NCBI GenBank assembly: GCA_000526255.1
Contig: JAFS01000001.1
Span: 930,001 to 994,000, forward strand
Reading direction: 5' to 3'
Origin: Verrucomicrobia bacterium LP2A
Lineage (GTDB): Bacteria > Verrucomicrobiota > Verrucomicrobiia > Methylacidiphilales > Methylacidiphilaceae
Length of the DNA: 64,000 bases
Part shown: positions 19,403 through 28,277 of the stretch, piece by piece
Layout of the letters: each line of letters opens with the position of its first letter
How positions within the stretch are numbered: position 1 is the stretch's first letter
Notes under the pieces: model-generated
Databases searched by the model: none
What the model saw: the letters and a program-made list of their open reading frames with translations, nothing else
What the model was told of the DNA's origin: nothing
Translations under genes and position numbers: made by a program

Positions 19403-19560
19403 ATGGAAAAGACCCGGGAGAGCCTCGCCAGTCGCACCTTCGCCAAGGCCCCCGGAGTCAGCGTCGCGGCGAGCCGCTTCTCTCTCCGTAATGGATTGCT
19501 GCAGAAGAGGGAGCTGCCTGTTGCGAGCATTGGCCGGTATAGCAGGGCAGAGGGGACGGG
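19403..19560 (+). pseudogene. Decayed 5' copy of merR
   Basis: Starting at the ATG at 19403, this stretch aligns base by base with the beginning of the intact merR at 19757 (for example ATGGAAA-GACCC against ATGGAAACGACCC, and TTCGCCAAGG shared by both). Many substitutions destroy the helix-turn-helix: the block corresponding to [13 protein letters not shown] reads ASRFSLRNGLLQK. The similarity fades near 19560. It is the product of a duplication of the divergent mer control region followed by decay. It is probably not a functional regulator. Confidence 0.7.
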
Positions 19561-19682
19561 GAAGAGAGCCGTGCTACGATCCATGGCCCAAGCCCGCAGC
19601 CTAAAAGACAGAAGACGATCAGCCCGGCGACGGCAACAGGGTTCAATTTGTTTTCCGATTCGAGCTTTTGCGATTCCGACAT
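19458..19682 (-). CDS. Small MerT-start-like membrane peptide (74 aa, uncertain)
   Basis: This frame starts with MSESQKLESENKL, nearly the same as the MerT N-terminus, and then has a single hydrophobic helix with one Cys (VAVAGLIVFCLLGCGLG carries two) and a later C-x5-C-like arrangement (PCYTGQC). It sits 38 bases downstream of the second MerR-type promoter, in the place where merT would be expected. The C-terminal half overlaps the decayed merR copy on the other strand. It may be a leftover of a second transporter gene (merT- or merF-like) or still make a small mercury-inducible peptide. Confidence 0.45.
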   Translation of the reverse strand: MSESQKLESENKLNPVAVAGLIVFCLLGCGLGPWIVARLSSPSPLPCYTGQCSQQAAPSSAAIHYGERSGSPRR

Positions 19683-19719
19683 GCGCTTCTTCCTTTCGAG
19701 GTTTCGCTTGAATATGGTC

Positions 19720-19750
19720 AGCTTACCTCTGTAGTTAAGTACGGAGTCAA
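19720..19750 (-). promoter_or_regulatory. mer promoter/operator, copy 2 (next to intact merR)
   Basis: On the minus strand: -35 TTGACT (19745-19750), 19-bp spacer (19726-19744) and -10 TAAGCT (19720-19725). The spacer dyad is CCGTA-N6-TACAG, slightly weaker than in copy 1. It lies only 7 bases from the merR start at 19757, so MerR bound here would also repress its own gene. The two operators are 354 bases apart. Confidence 0.82.
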
Positions 19751-19756
19751 AGCGAA

Positions 19757-20164
19757 ATGGAAACGACCCGAGAGATCCTCACCATCGGCGCTTTCGCCAA
19801 GGCTGCGGGAGTCGGCGTCGAGACGATCCGCTTCTACCAGCGGAAGGGATTGCTGCCTGAGCCCGATCGTCCCTATGGGGGCATCCGGCGGTATGGCGGA
19901 GCGGATGTGGCACGGGTCAAATTCATCAAGTCGGCCCAGCGGCTCGGATTCAGCCTCCATGAGATCGGGGAGCTCCTCAAGCTGGAGGATGGCAGGCACT
20001 GCCACGAGACGGCCCGATTTGCGGCGCGGCGGTTGGCGGATGTGCGCGCTCGGCTCGCGGATCTCGCGCGGATGGAGGCGGTGCTCTCGAAATTGGTCGA
20101 CGAGTGCAAGACACAGCAGGGCAATGTCTTCTGCCCACTGATCGCCGCCTTGCATTCCTCTTGA
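19757..20164 (+). CDS. merR: Mercury-responsive transcriptional regulator MerR
   Basis: This 135-residue regulator has an N-terminal winged helix-turn-helix ([22 protein letters not shown]), a dimerisation helix, and cysteines C82, C117 and C126, the same positions as the three Hg(II) ligands of Tn501 MerR. It represses and, with mercury, activates the divergent mer promoter. It is transcribed away from merT. Two operator copies lie upstream, so it may control both the merT operon and the small frame at 19458-19682. Confidence 0.95.
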   Translation: METTREILTIGAFAKAAGVGVETIRFYQRKGLLPEPDRPYGGIRRYGGADVARVKFIKSAQRLGFSLHEIGELLKLEDGRHCHETARFAARRLADVRARLADLARMEAVLSKLVDECKTQQGNVFCPLIAALHSS

Positions 20165-20349
20165 GCGGAGAGTCGAGCGGAGCAGACGATCCTTTCCGCC
20201 TGCTGAGCCAAGCTCGACTCCGGTCTCCTTGAATTCCGCGACGGTGGCCAGCGGCAAAAGATCCCGCGCCCGCCCTTGATCCTCGCCACGGTCCCTTCCC
20301 TTGCTTGCGAGAGGGGACGCGCGCTTCGGCAGGCCCCACGCTTTCCAGG

Positions 20350-22110
20350 CTACTTCGGAAGGAAGACCACCTCGACCGCCTCTCCGACCTCGACGCAGTC
20401 CGATTCCTCGGGCAGGAGAGCCAGGAGATCCGCAGAAGCGGCGGGGAAAAACCCCGCGGCATCCGCAAGGCTGACCGGGGCAAACGCAGGCTCGCCTCTC
20501 GGCCCCGAGACGAGGCGACCCGCCCAATACTCGGTCCGGCCTGCACGCTTGCGGATCCGGGAGAGCGTCGGAAGCCGCGCTCGCGCCCCAGAGGGGACCT
20601 CCCCCATCTGCGAACGGATCAGCGCACCGACCAGGTCGTAGAAGAGCACGAAGACCGCCGCGGGCGTTCCGGGCAGGCCGAAGAACGGCTTCCCGCGCCA
20701 CCGGCCAAAGAGAAACGGTCGCCCGGGCTTGACCGCGATCTGCCGGAGGACTACCGCGTCCCGCTGCGTCAGGAGCTTGCCTACGTAATCGCCCTCGCCT
20801 ACGGAAACGCCGCCCGTGGTCACCAGCAGATCGACTCGCTCCGCGAGGAAGTCGAGCCTCTCCTCCAGGAGCTTCGGGTCGTCATCGACAATTCCTCCGT
20901 CGGTCAGCTCGACCCCGAGCTCGCGAAGCGCCGCCGAAAGAAAGACCCGGTTGCTGTCGTAGACCTCCCCGGGGCCGAGCGGCTCTCCCAGGGGCCGCAG
21001 CTCCTTGCCCGTACAGAGAAGCCCGACCCGGAGCCTCGGACGCACGCAAACCGTCTCCGATCCAATTGCGGCGAGCAGTGCGAGCGCTCGGGGGCCAATC
21101 CTCGTTCCCGCGGAAAGAAGCTTCTGGCCCCGGATCAGGTTCTCGCCTCGGAGCCGAACATTCTCCCCGGATGGGAAGCCGCCGGGCAAGAGCACCTTCT
21201 CGCCCCGGAGGAGAGCCGCTTCTTGCGCAATGACCAGGTCGGTCCCCTCCGGAAGAAGGGCTCCGGTAAAGATGCGCACGCAGCTCGCCTCGGGCAGAGA
21301 GCCCGAAAAGGGTGCTCCCGCAGCGGCGGTGCCAACGACCCGGAACTCGGCTCCCCCCTCCTCCAGCAGCGAGGCACGAACGGCGTAGCCGTCCATCGCG
21401 GCGGTCGGCGCGGAGGGGAGATCGACCGGAGAGAGGAGCTCCCGCGCCAGAATACGCCCCGCGCTCTGCGACAGCGTAACCTCCTCTTCCGTCTGAGATG
21501 GAGCCATCTCCTCCCCAAGCCGTCGGCGGGCGTCCTCGAGCGAGAGCCGGTTCTTCGCCTGAGGCGGAGGTTGGCCGCGCCTGCGGGAAGCCGCAAGGCC
21601 GGAGGTCTCGAGGATCAGGCCCGCGACCCCTGCGGCATCGTTCCTGTCGAAGGAGCGGACGCCCGTAGGGAGCGAGAGAGCGCCTTCGGAAGCCACAGCC
21701 AGAAGAGCCGGATCATCCTGGCAGAAGGGGGGTCCCAGCCCCGGTGCCACGAGCTCGATCTTCGGCACCCCCTCCGCCCGAAACCCTTCCACCAGGAGCA
21801 GGTCGATCCGTCTTGGACCAAGAAGCGCGATCGCTTCCGCAAGCTCGGGCTCTTTCGAATGGACCAGCTCCTCCACCCAGGCACGACGGGTCGGAGAGAC
21901 GAGGAGGACTGGGTTCGCACCGGCCTCCCGCAAGCGCATGCTGTCCTTCCCGGGATAATCGATCTCGAAGCCTTTGTGGGCATGCTTGATCGCGGCGACC
22001 CGGAGTCCCTTGGAGGCGAGGATGCGCACGACCGAGCAGAGAAGGGTCGTCTTGCCGGCCCCGCTCCGTCCCACGAAGGCGATCACCGGGAGCGCGCTCG
22101 GTTCCCTCAC
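20350..22110 (-). CDS. MobB-MoeA fusion (molybdopterin guanine dinucleotide/molybdate insertion)
   Basis: The 586-residue product joins a MobB-like GTPase (P-loop FVGRSGAGKTTLL near residue 10; LLLVEGFRAEGVPKIELV) to a MoeA domain (PTAAMDGYAV; FTGALLPEGTDLVI; LLVTTGGVSVGEGDYV; FGLPGTPAAVFV). MoeA inserts molybdenum into molybdopterin, and MobB assists guanylation by MobA. I take the GTG at 22110, whose bases overlap the mobA stop (GTGA); the longer ATG start at 22179 would overlap mobA by 73 bases. It is the last gene of the formate dehydrogenase operon, so it probably matures that enzyme's bis-MGD cofactor. Confidence 0.9.
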   Translation of the reverse strand: MREPSALPVIAFVGRSGAGKTTLLCSVVRILASKGLRVAAIKHAHKGFEIDYPGKDSMRLREAGANPVLLVSPTRRAWVEELVHSKEPELAEAIALLGPRRIDLLLVEGFRAEGVPKIELVAPGLGPPFCQDDPALLAVASEGALSLPTGVRSFDRNDAAGVAGLILETSGLAASRRRGQPPPQAKNRLSLEDARRRLGEEMAPSQTEEEVTLSQSAGRILARELLSPVDLPSAPTAAMDGYAVRASLLEEGGAEFRVVGTAAAGAPFSGSLPEASCVRIFTGALLPEGTDLVIAQEAALLRGEKVLLPGGFPSGENVRLRGENLIRGQKLLSAGTRIGPRALALLAAIGSETVCVRPRLRVGLLCTGKELRPLGEPLGPGEVYDSNRVFLSAALRELGVELTDGGIVDDDPKLLEERLDFLAERVDLLVTTGGVSVGEGDYVGKLLTQRDAVVLRQIAVKPGRPFLFGRWRGKPFFGLPGTPAAVFVLFYDLVGALIRSQMGEVPSGARARLPTLSRIRKRAGRTEYWAGRLVSGPRGEPAFAPVSLADAAGFFPAASADLLALLPEESDCVEVGEAVEVVFLPK

Positions 22111-22778
22111 CGAGCCTCTTGCTCCGCTGCGGCTCTCCGGCAAATCCGCTCCCAATCTTCTGGGATGTTCACGTTCCAAAAATCGGCGGGTCGATCGGAA
22201 AAATCAATCGCGGCGGATCCAATCGACTGCAGAAATTCTTCGGCCCTCCTCCCACCCCGATCGAGAAAGCCTCGCAAAAGTGCTTCACTTCTCCGCTCAA
22301 AGAGCGCGCAGAGAAACTGTCCTCGCACTCCGTCATGCGCATAAGCGCTCCTCCTCGCCCCGGCGATCATCCCCTGGAAAAGTCGCTCGCCAAGATCTCG
22401 CGGCAGGAACGGGGCGTCTCCCGGAGCCGTCAACAGGAGGGACAAGCTCGGAGGCAGAGCGGCCCAGGCCGCTTCCACCCCGGCCAAGGGACCCCAAAAG
22501 CCATCGCGGCGATCGGGCAGCACCGGAAGCCCCAGGGCGGCGTATCGCTCCCTCTCCCGATTGGCGCTGATGGCAAGCCAGCTTGTCTGCGGCCGTAGCC
22601 GCTCGGCAGCATGGGCACATAGAGGCTTCCCCTGCAAGGGGAGCAGCCCCTTTTCCACACCTCCCAGGCGCATTCCCCGGCCGCCGCAAAGAAGGATGGC
22701 GCCCAGGCGCGTGGCGATCGGCAAAGCTCTTCCCTCGTCTACCGGAAGCGAGCCGTTCCTGCTCAGACCTGGAGCCAT
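22107..22778 (-). CDS. mobA: Molybdenum cofactor guanylyltransferase MobA
   Basis: This 223-residue enzyme adds GMP to Mo-molybdopterin to make the MGD cofactor. It has the nucleotidyltransferase start AILLCGGRGMRLGGVEKGLLPLQGKPL (in consecutive pieces), and a later acidic site LLTAPGDAPFLP. The ATG at 22778 lies 30 bases after the fdsD stop, and its own stop overlaps the start of mobB-moeA. Its place between fdsD and mobB-moeA ties cofactor finishing to formate dehydrogenase expression. Confidence 0.9.
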   Translation of the reverse strand: MAPGLSRNGSLPVDEGRALPIATRLGAILLCGGRGMRLGGVEKGLLPLQGKPLCAHAAERLRPQTSWLAISANRERERYAALGLPVLPDRRDGFWGPLAGVEAAWAALPPSLSLLLTAPGDAPFLPRDLGERLFQGMIAGARRSAYAHDGVRGQFLCALFERRSEALLRGFLDRGGRRAEEFLQSIGSAAIDFSDRPADFWNVNIPEDWERICRRAAAEQEAR

Positions 22779-22808
22779 CGCCCGGTCGGCGGAGTCGGCT
22801 CTCTCTTC

Positions 22809-23033
22809 CTACGCGCCTGCAACGGGCTTCTGAAGGCGAGCCAGGGCGGATCGCACCGGTTGCGACAGCTCCCTGCCGTCTTCCTCGGCATAGGCCAGGA
22901 GCTTTTCGCGCATCGAGGGAGTCCAGAACCTCTTGAGGTGATCCGCGATTCCCGCCACCGCTTCTTCCTGGGAAGGATAGCTGTCAAAGAAGTCGCCAAT
23001 CTGGTTTGCCATCTGCACCAGGTCTTCGATCAT
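22809..23033 (-). CDS. fdsD: NAD-dependent formate dehydrogenase delta subunit
   Basis: This 74-residue protein matches the small delta subunit of FdsGBAD-type formate dehydrogenases: LVQMANQIGDFFDSYPSQ near the start and a C-terminal half with HLKRFWTPSMREKLLAY. It is a cytoplasmic accessory subunit linked to assembly or stability of the holoenzyme. The ATG at 23033 lies 13 bases after the fdsA stop. The upstream extension of the frame overlaps fdsA and is rejected. Confidence 0.85.
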   Translation of the reverse strand: MIEDLVQMANQIGDFFDSYPSQEEAVAGIADHLKRFWTPSMREKLLAYAEEDGRELSQPVRSALARLQKPVAGA

Positions 23034-23046
23034 GCGTCCCCTTTGG

Positions 23047-25932
23047 CTATTCACCGGCGGCGGGCACGATCTCCCGCCGTTTCGCCGGCTTGCCGTTCTC
23101 CCGCTCTTCCGCCCGCACCGGCTCGAACACACGGGTCACCTGGACCGCCGTAACCTTGTATTCCGGGCAGTTGGTCGCCCAGTCGGAGTTCTCGGTCGTC
23201 AGCACGTTCGTCCGGTTTTCCGGAAAGTGAAAGGTGGCGTAGACCGTTCCGGGCGCAACCCGCTCGCTCACGAGGCAGCGCATGACCACACTCCCCTTGC
23301 GGCTCCGCAGCTCGGTCTTGTCTCCGTCCCGGATCCCACGCTCTTCCGCGTCGCTCGGATGAATCTCGAGCAGATCCTCCTTGCTCCAGGTTGTATTCGC
23401 GGTCCGACGAGTCTGCGTTCCCACATTGTAGTGGAAGAGGATCCGGCCTGTGGTCAGCAGCAGCGGAAACCGCTCCGAAACCTTCTCCCGGGTGGGCACG
23501 TACCCTGTCAGCGCAAAGAATCCTTTACCTCGGACGAATTCCCCGCGGTGCATGACCGGGGTCCCTTCGGGGGCTTTCTCGTTGCACGGCCACTGGATCG
23601 AGCCGAGCCGCGCAAGCTTCTCGAAGCTCACCCCGTGGAAGGTCGGAGTCAATCGGGCGACCTCGTCCATGATCTCGGAGGCGTGATGGTAGTGCATCGG
23701 ATACCCCATCGCCTGAGCGATCTCCTGCACCACCTCCCACTCCTGCTTTCCGCAGAGAGGAGGCATCACTTGGCGGACCAACTGGATGCGGCGCTCCGCG
23801 TTGGTGAAGGTCCCATCCTTTTCGAGGAAGGAGCAGCCCGGCAGGAAGACATGGGCATAGTGCGAGCTCTCGTTGAGGAAGATGTCATGGAGAACGACGA
23901 GCTCCATGTTCCGCAGCCCCGCGATGACATGGGAGGCATCGGGATCGGATTGGACCAGATCCTCTCCGTGCATGTAGAGCCCCTTGAACTCTCCGATCGT
24001 TGCGGCCGAAAGCATGTTGGTGATCCGATACCCGGGCTCGGGATCGATCTCTATGCCCCAAGCCTGCTCAAAGCCTCTGCGGGCGGTCTCATCGGAGACA
24101 TGCCGGTAGCCCGCCAGCTCGTGCGGGAAGGAGCCCATGTCGCAGGCGCCCTGCACATTGTTCTGCCCGCGCAGCGGGTTGACCCCGGCTCCGTCGAGGC
24201 CGACGTTGCCGGTGAGCATCGCGAGGTTGGCCAAGCAGATCACTCCGGTCGAGCCTTGCGAATGCTCCGTCACCCCGAGTCCGTAGTAGATCGCCGCGGG
24301 ACGGGTCGTTGCGTAGAGGCGGGCCGCCGCACGAATTGCTTCGGCGGGAACCCCGGTGACCGGACCCATCGCCTCGGGTGAGTTTTCGGGGCGCAGGATC
24401 ATCTCGCGCCACTTCGCGTAGGCCGTCAGGTCGCAGCGGGCCTCGATATACTCCCGGTTCTCGAGCTTCTCCTCGAGGATCGCATGGGCGATCGCGTTGA
24501 GCAGGGCCACGTTGGTTCCCGGCCGCAGCGGCAAATGAATGTCCGCCTCGATGTGCGGGGTGCGCACGAGATCGGTCCGGCGCGGATCGGCGACGATCAG
24601 CTTCGCCCCCGCGCGCAGCCTCTGCTTCATCCGCGAGCCGAATACCGGATGCCCGTCGGTTGGGTTCGCGCCGACGACAAAGATCAGGTTGGCTTGATCA
24701 ACCGAATCGAACGGGTTCGTCCCGGCCGATTCCCCGAACGCCTTCCGCAGCCCATAGCCGGTCGGAGAGTGGCAGACCCGGGCGCAGGTATCGATGTTGT
24801 TGTTGCGGAAGACCGCACGCACCAGCTTCTGAACGATGTAGTCCTCCTCGTTGGTGCAGCGGGAGGAGCTCACCGCCCCGATCGAATTCCGGCCGTGTTT
24901 CTCGCGAATGCGGAGAAACTCGGAGGCGACATGTTCGATCGCCTCGGTCCAGCTCACTTCCTGCCAGGGATCCTCGATCCGCTTGCGGATCATCGGCTTG
25001 GTGACGCGATCCCGCGAGGAGGCGTACGACCAGGCGAAACGCCCCTTCACGCAGGAGTGGCCATGGTTCGAGAGGCTCTCCTTGTTGGGCGTCATCCGTA
25101 CGACGGTCGTCCCCTTGGTCTCCGCGTGGAAGGAGCAGCCGACCCCGCAGTAGGCGCAGGTGGTATCGGTCGACTCACTCGGCAAGCCGAGGTCGATCAC
25201 CGCTTTCTCCATCAGCGCGGAAGTCGGGCAGGCCTGGACGCAGGCGCCGCAGGAGACGCACTCCGAGCTCAAGAACTCGCCCGTGGGTCCCGGCTGGATC
25301 AGCGAATCGAACCCGCGGCCCTCGACGGTCAAGGCGAAGGTCCCTTGAATCTCATCACAGGCCCGCACGCATCGGGAGCAGACGATGCACTTGGCGGGAT
25401 CGAAGGTGAAATAGGGATTGCTCTTCTCCTTTTCGGCCTGCAGGTGGTTCTTCCCCGCATATCCGTAGCGCACCTCGCGCAGGCCCACGTCGCCCGCCAT
25501 GTCCTGGAGCTCGCAATCTCCGTCCGCAGGGCAGGTGAGGCAATCGAGAGGATGGTCGGAGATGTAGAGCTCCATCACCCCGCGACGAAGTCCCGCCAGC
25601 CGCTCGGAGAAGGTCTTGACCTTCATTCCCGGCTCGACCGTCGTCGTGCAGGATGCGGGAAAGCCCCTCTTCCCCTCGATTTCGACCAGGCAGAGCCGGC
25701 AGGAGCCAAAGGGCTCGAGGCTGTCGGTGGCGCAAAGCTTGGGCACTCCCACCCCGGCGAGCGCGGACGCACGCAAAACCGAGGTCCCCTCGGGGACGGT
25801 AACCTCTTTCCCGTCGATCCAAACCGTAATTTGCCGCGCCCCATTTCTCATCGGGTGGTCCTGGGGATGACCGTGCCCGCATTCGCAGCCCCGGCTCGGC
25901 GTTCCGAAATCTGCGTGCCTTTCCGTCAACAT
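23047..25932 (-). CDS. fdsA: NAD-dependent formate dehydrogenase alpha (catalytic) subunit
   Basis: This 961-residue subunit oxidises formate to CO2 at a molybdenum (or tungsten) bis-MGD centre. In order it has an N-terminal [2Fe-2S] domain, a NuoG-type Fe-S segment (DHPLDCLTCPADGDCELQD), two [4Fe-4S] ferredoxin motifs (CIVCSRCVRAC and CVSCGACVQACP), the cluster motif CAYCGVGCSF, and the metal-ligand cysteine in ARVCHSPTG. The ATG at 25932 has GGAGG 9 bases upstream; a GTG at 25941 lies inside that ribosome site and is less likely. It makes the NADH that ends the methane oxidation route. Neighbours fdsB and fdsD are on the same strand. Confidence 0.95.
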   Translation of the reverse strand: MLTERHADFGTPSRGCECGHGHPQDHPMRNGARQITVWIDGKEVTVPEGTSVLRASALAGVGVPKLCATDSLEPFGSCRLCLVEIEGKRGFPASCTTTVEPGMKVKTFSERLAGLRRGVMELYISDHPLDCLTCPADGDCELQDMAGDVGLREVRYGYAGKNHLQAEKEKSNPYFTFDPAKCIVCSRCVRACDEIQGTFALTVEGRGFDSLIQPGPTGEFLSSECVSCGACVQACPTSALMEKAVIDLGLPSESTDTTCAYCGVGCSFHAETKGTTVVRMTPNKESLSNHGHSCVKGRFAWSYASSRDRVTKPMIRKRIEDPWQEVSWTEAIEHVASEFLRIREKHGRNSIGAVSSSRCTNEEDYIVQKLVRAVFRNNNIDTCARVCHSPTGYGLRKAFGESAGTNPFDSVDQANLIFVVGANPTDGHPVFGSRMKQRLRAGAKLIVADPRRTDLVRTPHIEADIHLPLRPGTNVALLNAIAHAILEEKLENREYIEARCDLTAYAKWREMILRPENSPEAMGPVTGVPAEAIRAAARLYATTRPAAIYYGLGVTEHSQGSTGVICLANLAMLTGNVGLDGAGVNPLRGQNNVQGACDMGSFPHELAGYRHVSDETARRGFEQAWGIEIDPEPGYRITNMLSAATIGEFKGLYMHGEDLVQSDPDASHVIAGLRNMELVVLHDIFLNESSHYAHVFLPGCSFLEKDGTFTNAERRIQLVRQVMPPLCGKQEWEVVQEIAQAMGYPMHYHHASEIMDEVARLTPTFHGVSFEKLARLGSIQWPCNEKAPEGTPVMHRGEFVRGKGFFALTGYVPTREKVSERFPLLLTTGRILFHYNVGTQTRRTANTTWSKEDLLEIHPSDAEERGIRDGDKTELRSRKGSVVMRCLVSERVAPGTVYATFHFPENRTNVLTTENSDWATNCPEYKVTAVQVTRVFEPVRAEERENGKPAKRREIVPAAGE

Positions 25933-25989
25933 ATCGCGCACCTCCGCTTGTCGGGCTCTCTCCCTCTTTTACATCCTCTATGACGTCCT

Positions 25990-27552
25990 TTACACCTTTT
26001 GGAGCAACGGTTCCACTTCCTCTTTCGAATACCCGAAGTCCTCCGGGAAAAACCGCAGCCCGCTCAATACGGGAAAGGGAGTCATACCCCCTAGCCCACA
26101 GAGGGAGGCGTTGACCATGACGTCGCAGAGATCGACCAGAAGCTCCGCGGCCTCGGGCCCCTTCTTTCCCGAAAGGATCTGGTCGAGCAGCTCCATGCCT
26201 CGGGTCGAGCCGATCCGGCAGGGAGTACACTTCCCACACGACTCCCCCGCGCAGTATTCCATCGCATACCGGGCCATCCGTCCCAGGTTGACCGTGTCGT
26301 CGAAGGCGACGATCCCTCCGTGGCCGACGATCCCACGGACCTTCGTCAGCTCCTCGTAATCGAGAGTCACCGGAAAGAGAGAGGGCGGTAAGAAAGGCCC
26401 GAGCGGGCCGCCGATCTGAATCGTCTTGAGCGGGCGTCCGCTCGCCGTCCCGCCGCCGTACTCGAAGAGGAGCTCTTCCAACGTGATCCCGAAAGGGACT
26501 TCGACGAGTCCCGGCCTCTTGAGGTTCCCGGAAAGCTGCACCGGGAGCGTGCCCTTGGATCGTCCCACCCCGAGCTGCGCGAAGGCCTCGGCCCCGTCGG
26601 CCAAGATGACCGGAACCGAGGCGAGCGTAATCACGTTGTTGACCACGGTCGGCTTTTGCCAGAGGCCGCGTATGGCGGGCAGCGGCGGCCGCGGACGGAC
26701 CATCCCCCGCTTCCCCTCGAGGCTCTCCAGCAGAGCGGTCTCCTCGCCGCAGACATAGGCGCCGGCCCCGATGTAGAGATTCAGAGCGAAGGACTTCCCA
26801 CTTCCCAGGATGTCGTCCCCGAGCATGCCGACGGCCCTTGCCTTCTCCAGCGCTTCCGCAAAGACCCGGCGGGCGAGCGGATATTCCGAGCGGAGATAGA
26901 CGTAGCCCTCGGTGGCGCCAACGGCCAGGCCCGCGATGATCATTCCCTCAATCAAAAGAAAGGGATCCCCCTCGATGACCATCCGGTCGGAGAAGGTGCC
27001 GGAGTCCCCCTCGTCGGCGTTGCAGACGATATACTTCCGGTCAGCCGCCGCCTGCAGGGTCGTCTTCCACTTGATTCCGGTGGGAAAGCCCGCTCCCCCG
27101 CGCCCGCGCAAGCCCGACTTGGTCACCTCCTCGACGATCTGCTGGGGAGAGAGGGTGAGCGCCCGGGTTAGCCCGGCGAGTCCGCCTTGTTGGCGATAGG
27201 CATCGAGCGAAAGCGGGTCCGTTCTTCCCATCCGGCGAAAGACGAGCCGCTTCTGCCGGCGCAGATAGGGGATCTCTTCGGGGTCGCCCAGGCGTGCGGG
27301 ATGCTCCTTTCCTTCGAGAAACCCCGCGCTAAAGAGGCCTTCGACCTCCTCTTCGGTGATCGGGCCGTAGCCGATCCTCTCCCCATTCCGTTCCACCTCC
27401 ACTAGCGGCTCGAGCCAGTAGAGCCCGCGCGATCCGTTCCGGACCAGATCGAGAGAGAGGCCCCTTCGCGCCGCCTCGCGCTCGATCGCGCGGGCAACCT
27501 CGTCCGCGCCCATGGCGCAGGCCGAATAATCGCGGGGAACGTAGACCTTCAT
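25990..27552 (-). CDS. fdsB: NAD-dependent formate dehydrogenase beta subunit (NuoF-like)
   Basis: This 520-residue subunit carries FMN, the NAD-binding site and a [4Fe-4S] cluster, and passes electrons from the Fe-S chain to NAD+. A thioredoxin-like N-terminal part is followed by the NuoF core with SGLRGRGGAGFPTGIKW and YIVCNADEGDSGTFSDR, and then the cluster motif ESCGKCTPCRIG near residue 435. Its start overlaps the fdsG stop. fdsA follows after 57 bases. Confidence 0.94.
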   Translation of the reverse strand: MKVYVPRDYSACAMGADEVARAIEREAARRGLSLDLVRNGSRGLYWLEPLVEVERNGERIGYGPITEEEVEGLFSAGFLEGKEHPARLGDPEEIPYLRRQKRLVFRRMGRTDPLSLDAYRQQGGLAGLTRALTLSPQQIVEEVTKSGLRGRGGAGFPTGIKWKTTLQAAADRKYIVCNADEGDSGTFSDRMVIEGDPFLLIEGMIIAGLAVGATEGYVYLRSEYPLARRVFAEALEKARAVGMLGDDILGSGKSFALNLYIGAGAYVCGEETALLESLEGKRGMVRPRPPLPAIRGLWQKPTVVNNVITLASVPVILADGAEAFAQLGVGRSKGTLPVQLSGNLKRPGLVEVPFGITLEELLFEYGGGTASGRPLKTIQIGGPLGPFLPPSLFPVTLDYEELTKVRGIVGHGGIVAFDDTVNLGRMARYAMEYCAGESCGKCTPCRIGSTRGMELLDQILSGKKGPEAAELLVDLCDVMVNASLCGLGGMTPFPVLSGLRFFPEDFGYSKEEVEPLLQKV

Positions 27553-28028
27553 TCGAGCGCTCCCATTCCGCGGAGCATCCGTTCGACCCGCTCGGCGCTC
27601 ATCCGGCCATAGAGCTTGCCATCAATCGCAATCGAGGGGCCGCAGGCACAATTGCCGAAGCAGTAGGTCGGCAGGAGCGTCACCTCGTCATCGGGGGTCG
27701 TCTCTCCGAAATCGATCCCCAGTCGCTCCCGGATGCGCTCGATGACGGTTGCCGATCCGTTGGCCTGACAGGCCTCGGCCCGGCAGGCGGAGACGACATG
27801 CCGTCCCGCCGGCTCATGCCGAAATTCGTGGTAGAAGGTCAACACGCCGTAGACATCCGCCTGGGAAAGGTTGAACGCGCGCGCCACCTCCGGAAGGCAC
27901 TCCTTGGGAACATAACCATACCGGTTCTGAATCGCATGAAAGGCGGGAATCAACCCGTTTGCCTGACGAGCAAACGTCTGCAGGATGCCCTCCAGCTCGT
28001 CCTTCCGCTCCACCTTGCCGTTTTCCAT
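27549..28028 (-). CDS. fdsG: NAD-dependent formate dehydrogenase gamma subunit (NuoE-like)
   Basis: This 159-residue protein is a thioredoxin-like [2Fe-2S] subunit of the NuoE family. Cysteines of the cluster appear in SACRAEACQANG and in YCFGNCACGPS. It is the first gene of the formate dehydrogenase operon, and a GGGAG ribosome site precedes the ATG at 28028. The block NRYGYVPKECLPEVARAFN is typical of the family. Confidence 0.93.
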   Translation of the reverse strand: MENGKVERKDELEGILQTFARQANGLIPAFHAIQNRYGYVPKECLPEVARAFNLSQADVYGVLTFYHEFRHEPAGRHVVSACRAEACQANGSATVIERIRERLGIDFGETTPDDEVTLLPTYCFGNCACGPSIAIDGKLYGRMSAERVERMLRGMGALE

Positions 28029-28277
28029 TCCGTCTCCCGTTGTATAGGGGAATCCCCGACCCCAATTAAGGGCAAGCTCGAATCATCTCCATTAAGTACT
28101 ATCATCCGGCCGGCCGCCGACAATGCAGAATTTGCGTTTTGGCAACTTTCTGGCTCGCTGGGGAGCCGCGGCCTCGAAAAAAGTCCTTGAGCCATGATCG
28201 TGGGACCAGTAGCTTGCCGTGTGTAGCCGGGGGGTGCGTGTAAGAAAGTGCCTTCCCAACGAGGAGCGATAAATATC
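28029..28277. promoter_or_regulatory. Divergent control region between fdsG and pqqA
   Basis: The 249 bases between the fdsG start (leftwards) and the pqqA start (rightwards) hold no gene. This segment must contain the promoters of both the formate dehydrogenase and the PQQ operons. No clear -35/-10 pair or operator was recognised. A poor sigma-54-like match lies at 28140-28155 (listed among rejected items). A GAGGAG ribosome site at 28261-28266 serves pqqA. Confidence 0.5.

Noticed and set aside
28140-28155. Sigma-54-like TGGCAACTTTCTGGCT upstream of pqqA
   Set aside because: GG and GC spacing is right but three of the conserved positions differ, and PQQ genes are not known to need sigma-54; probably chance.
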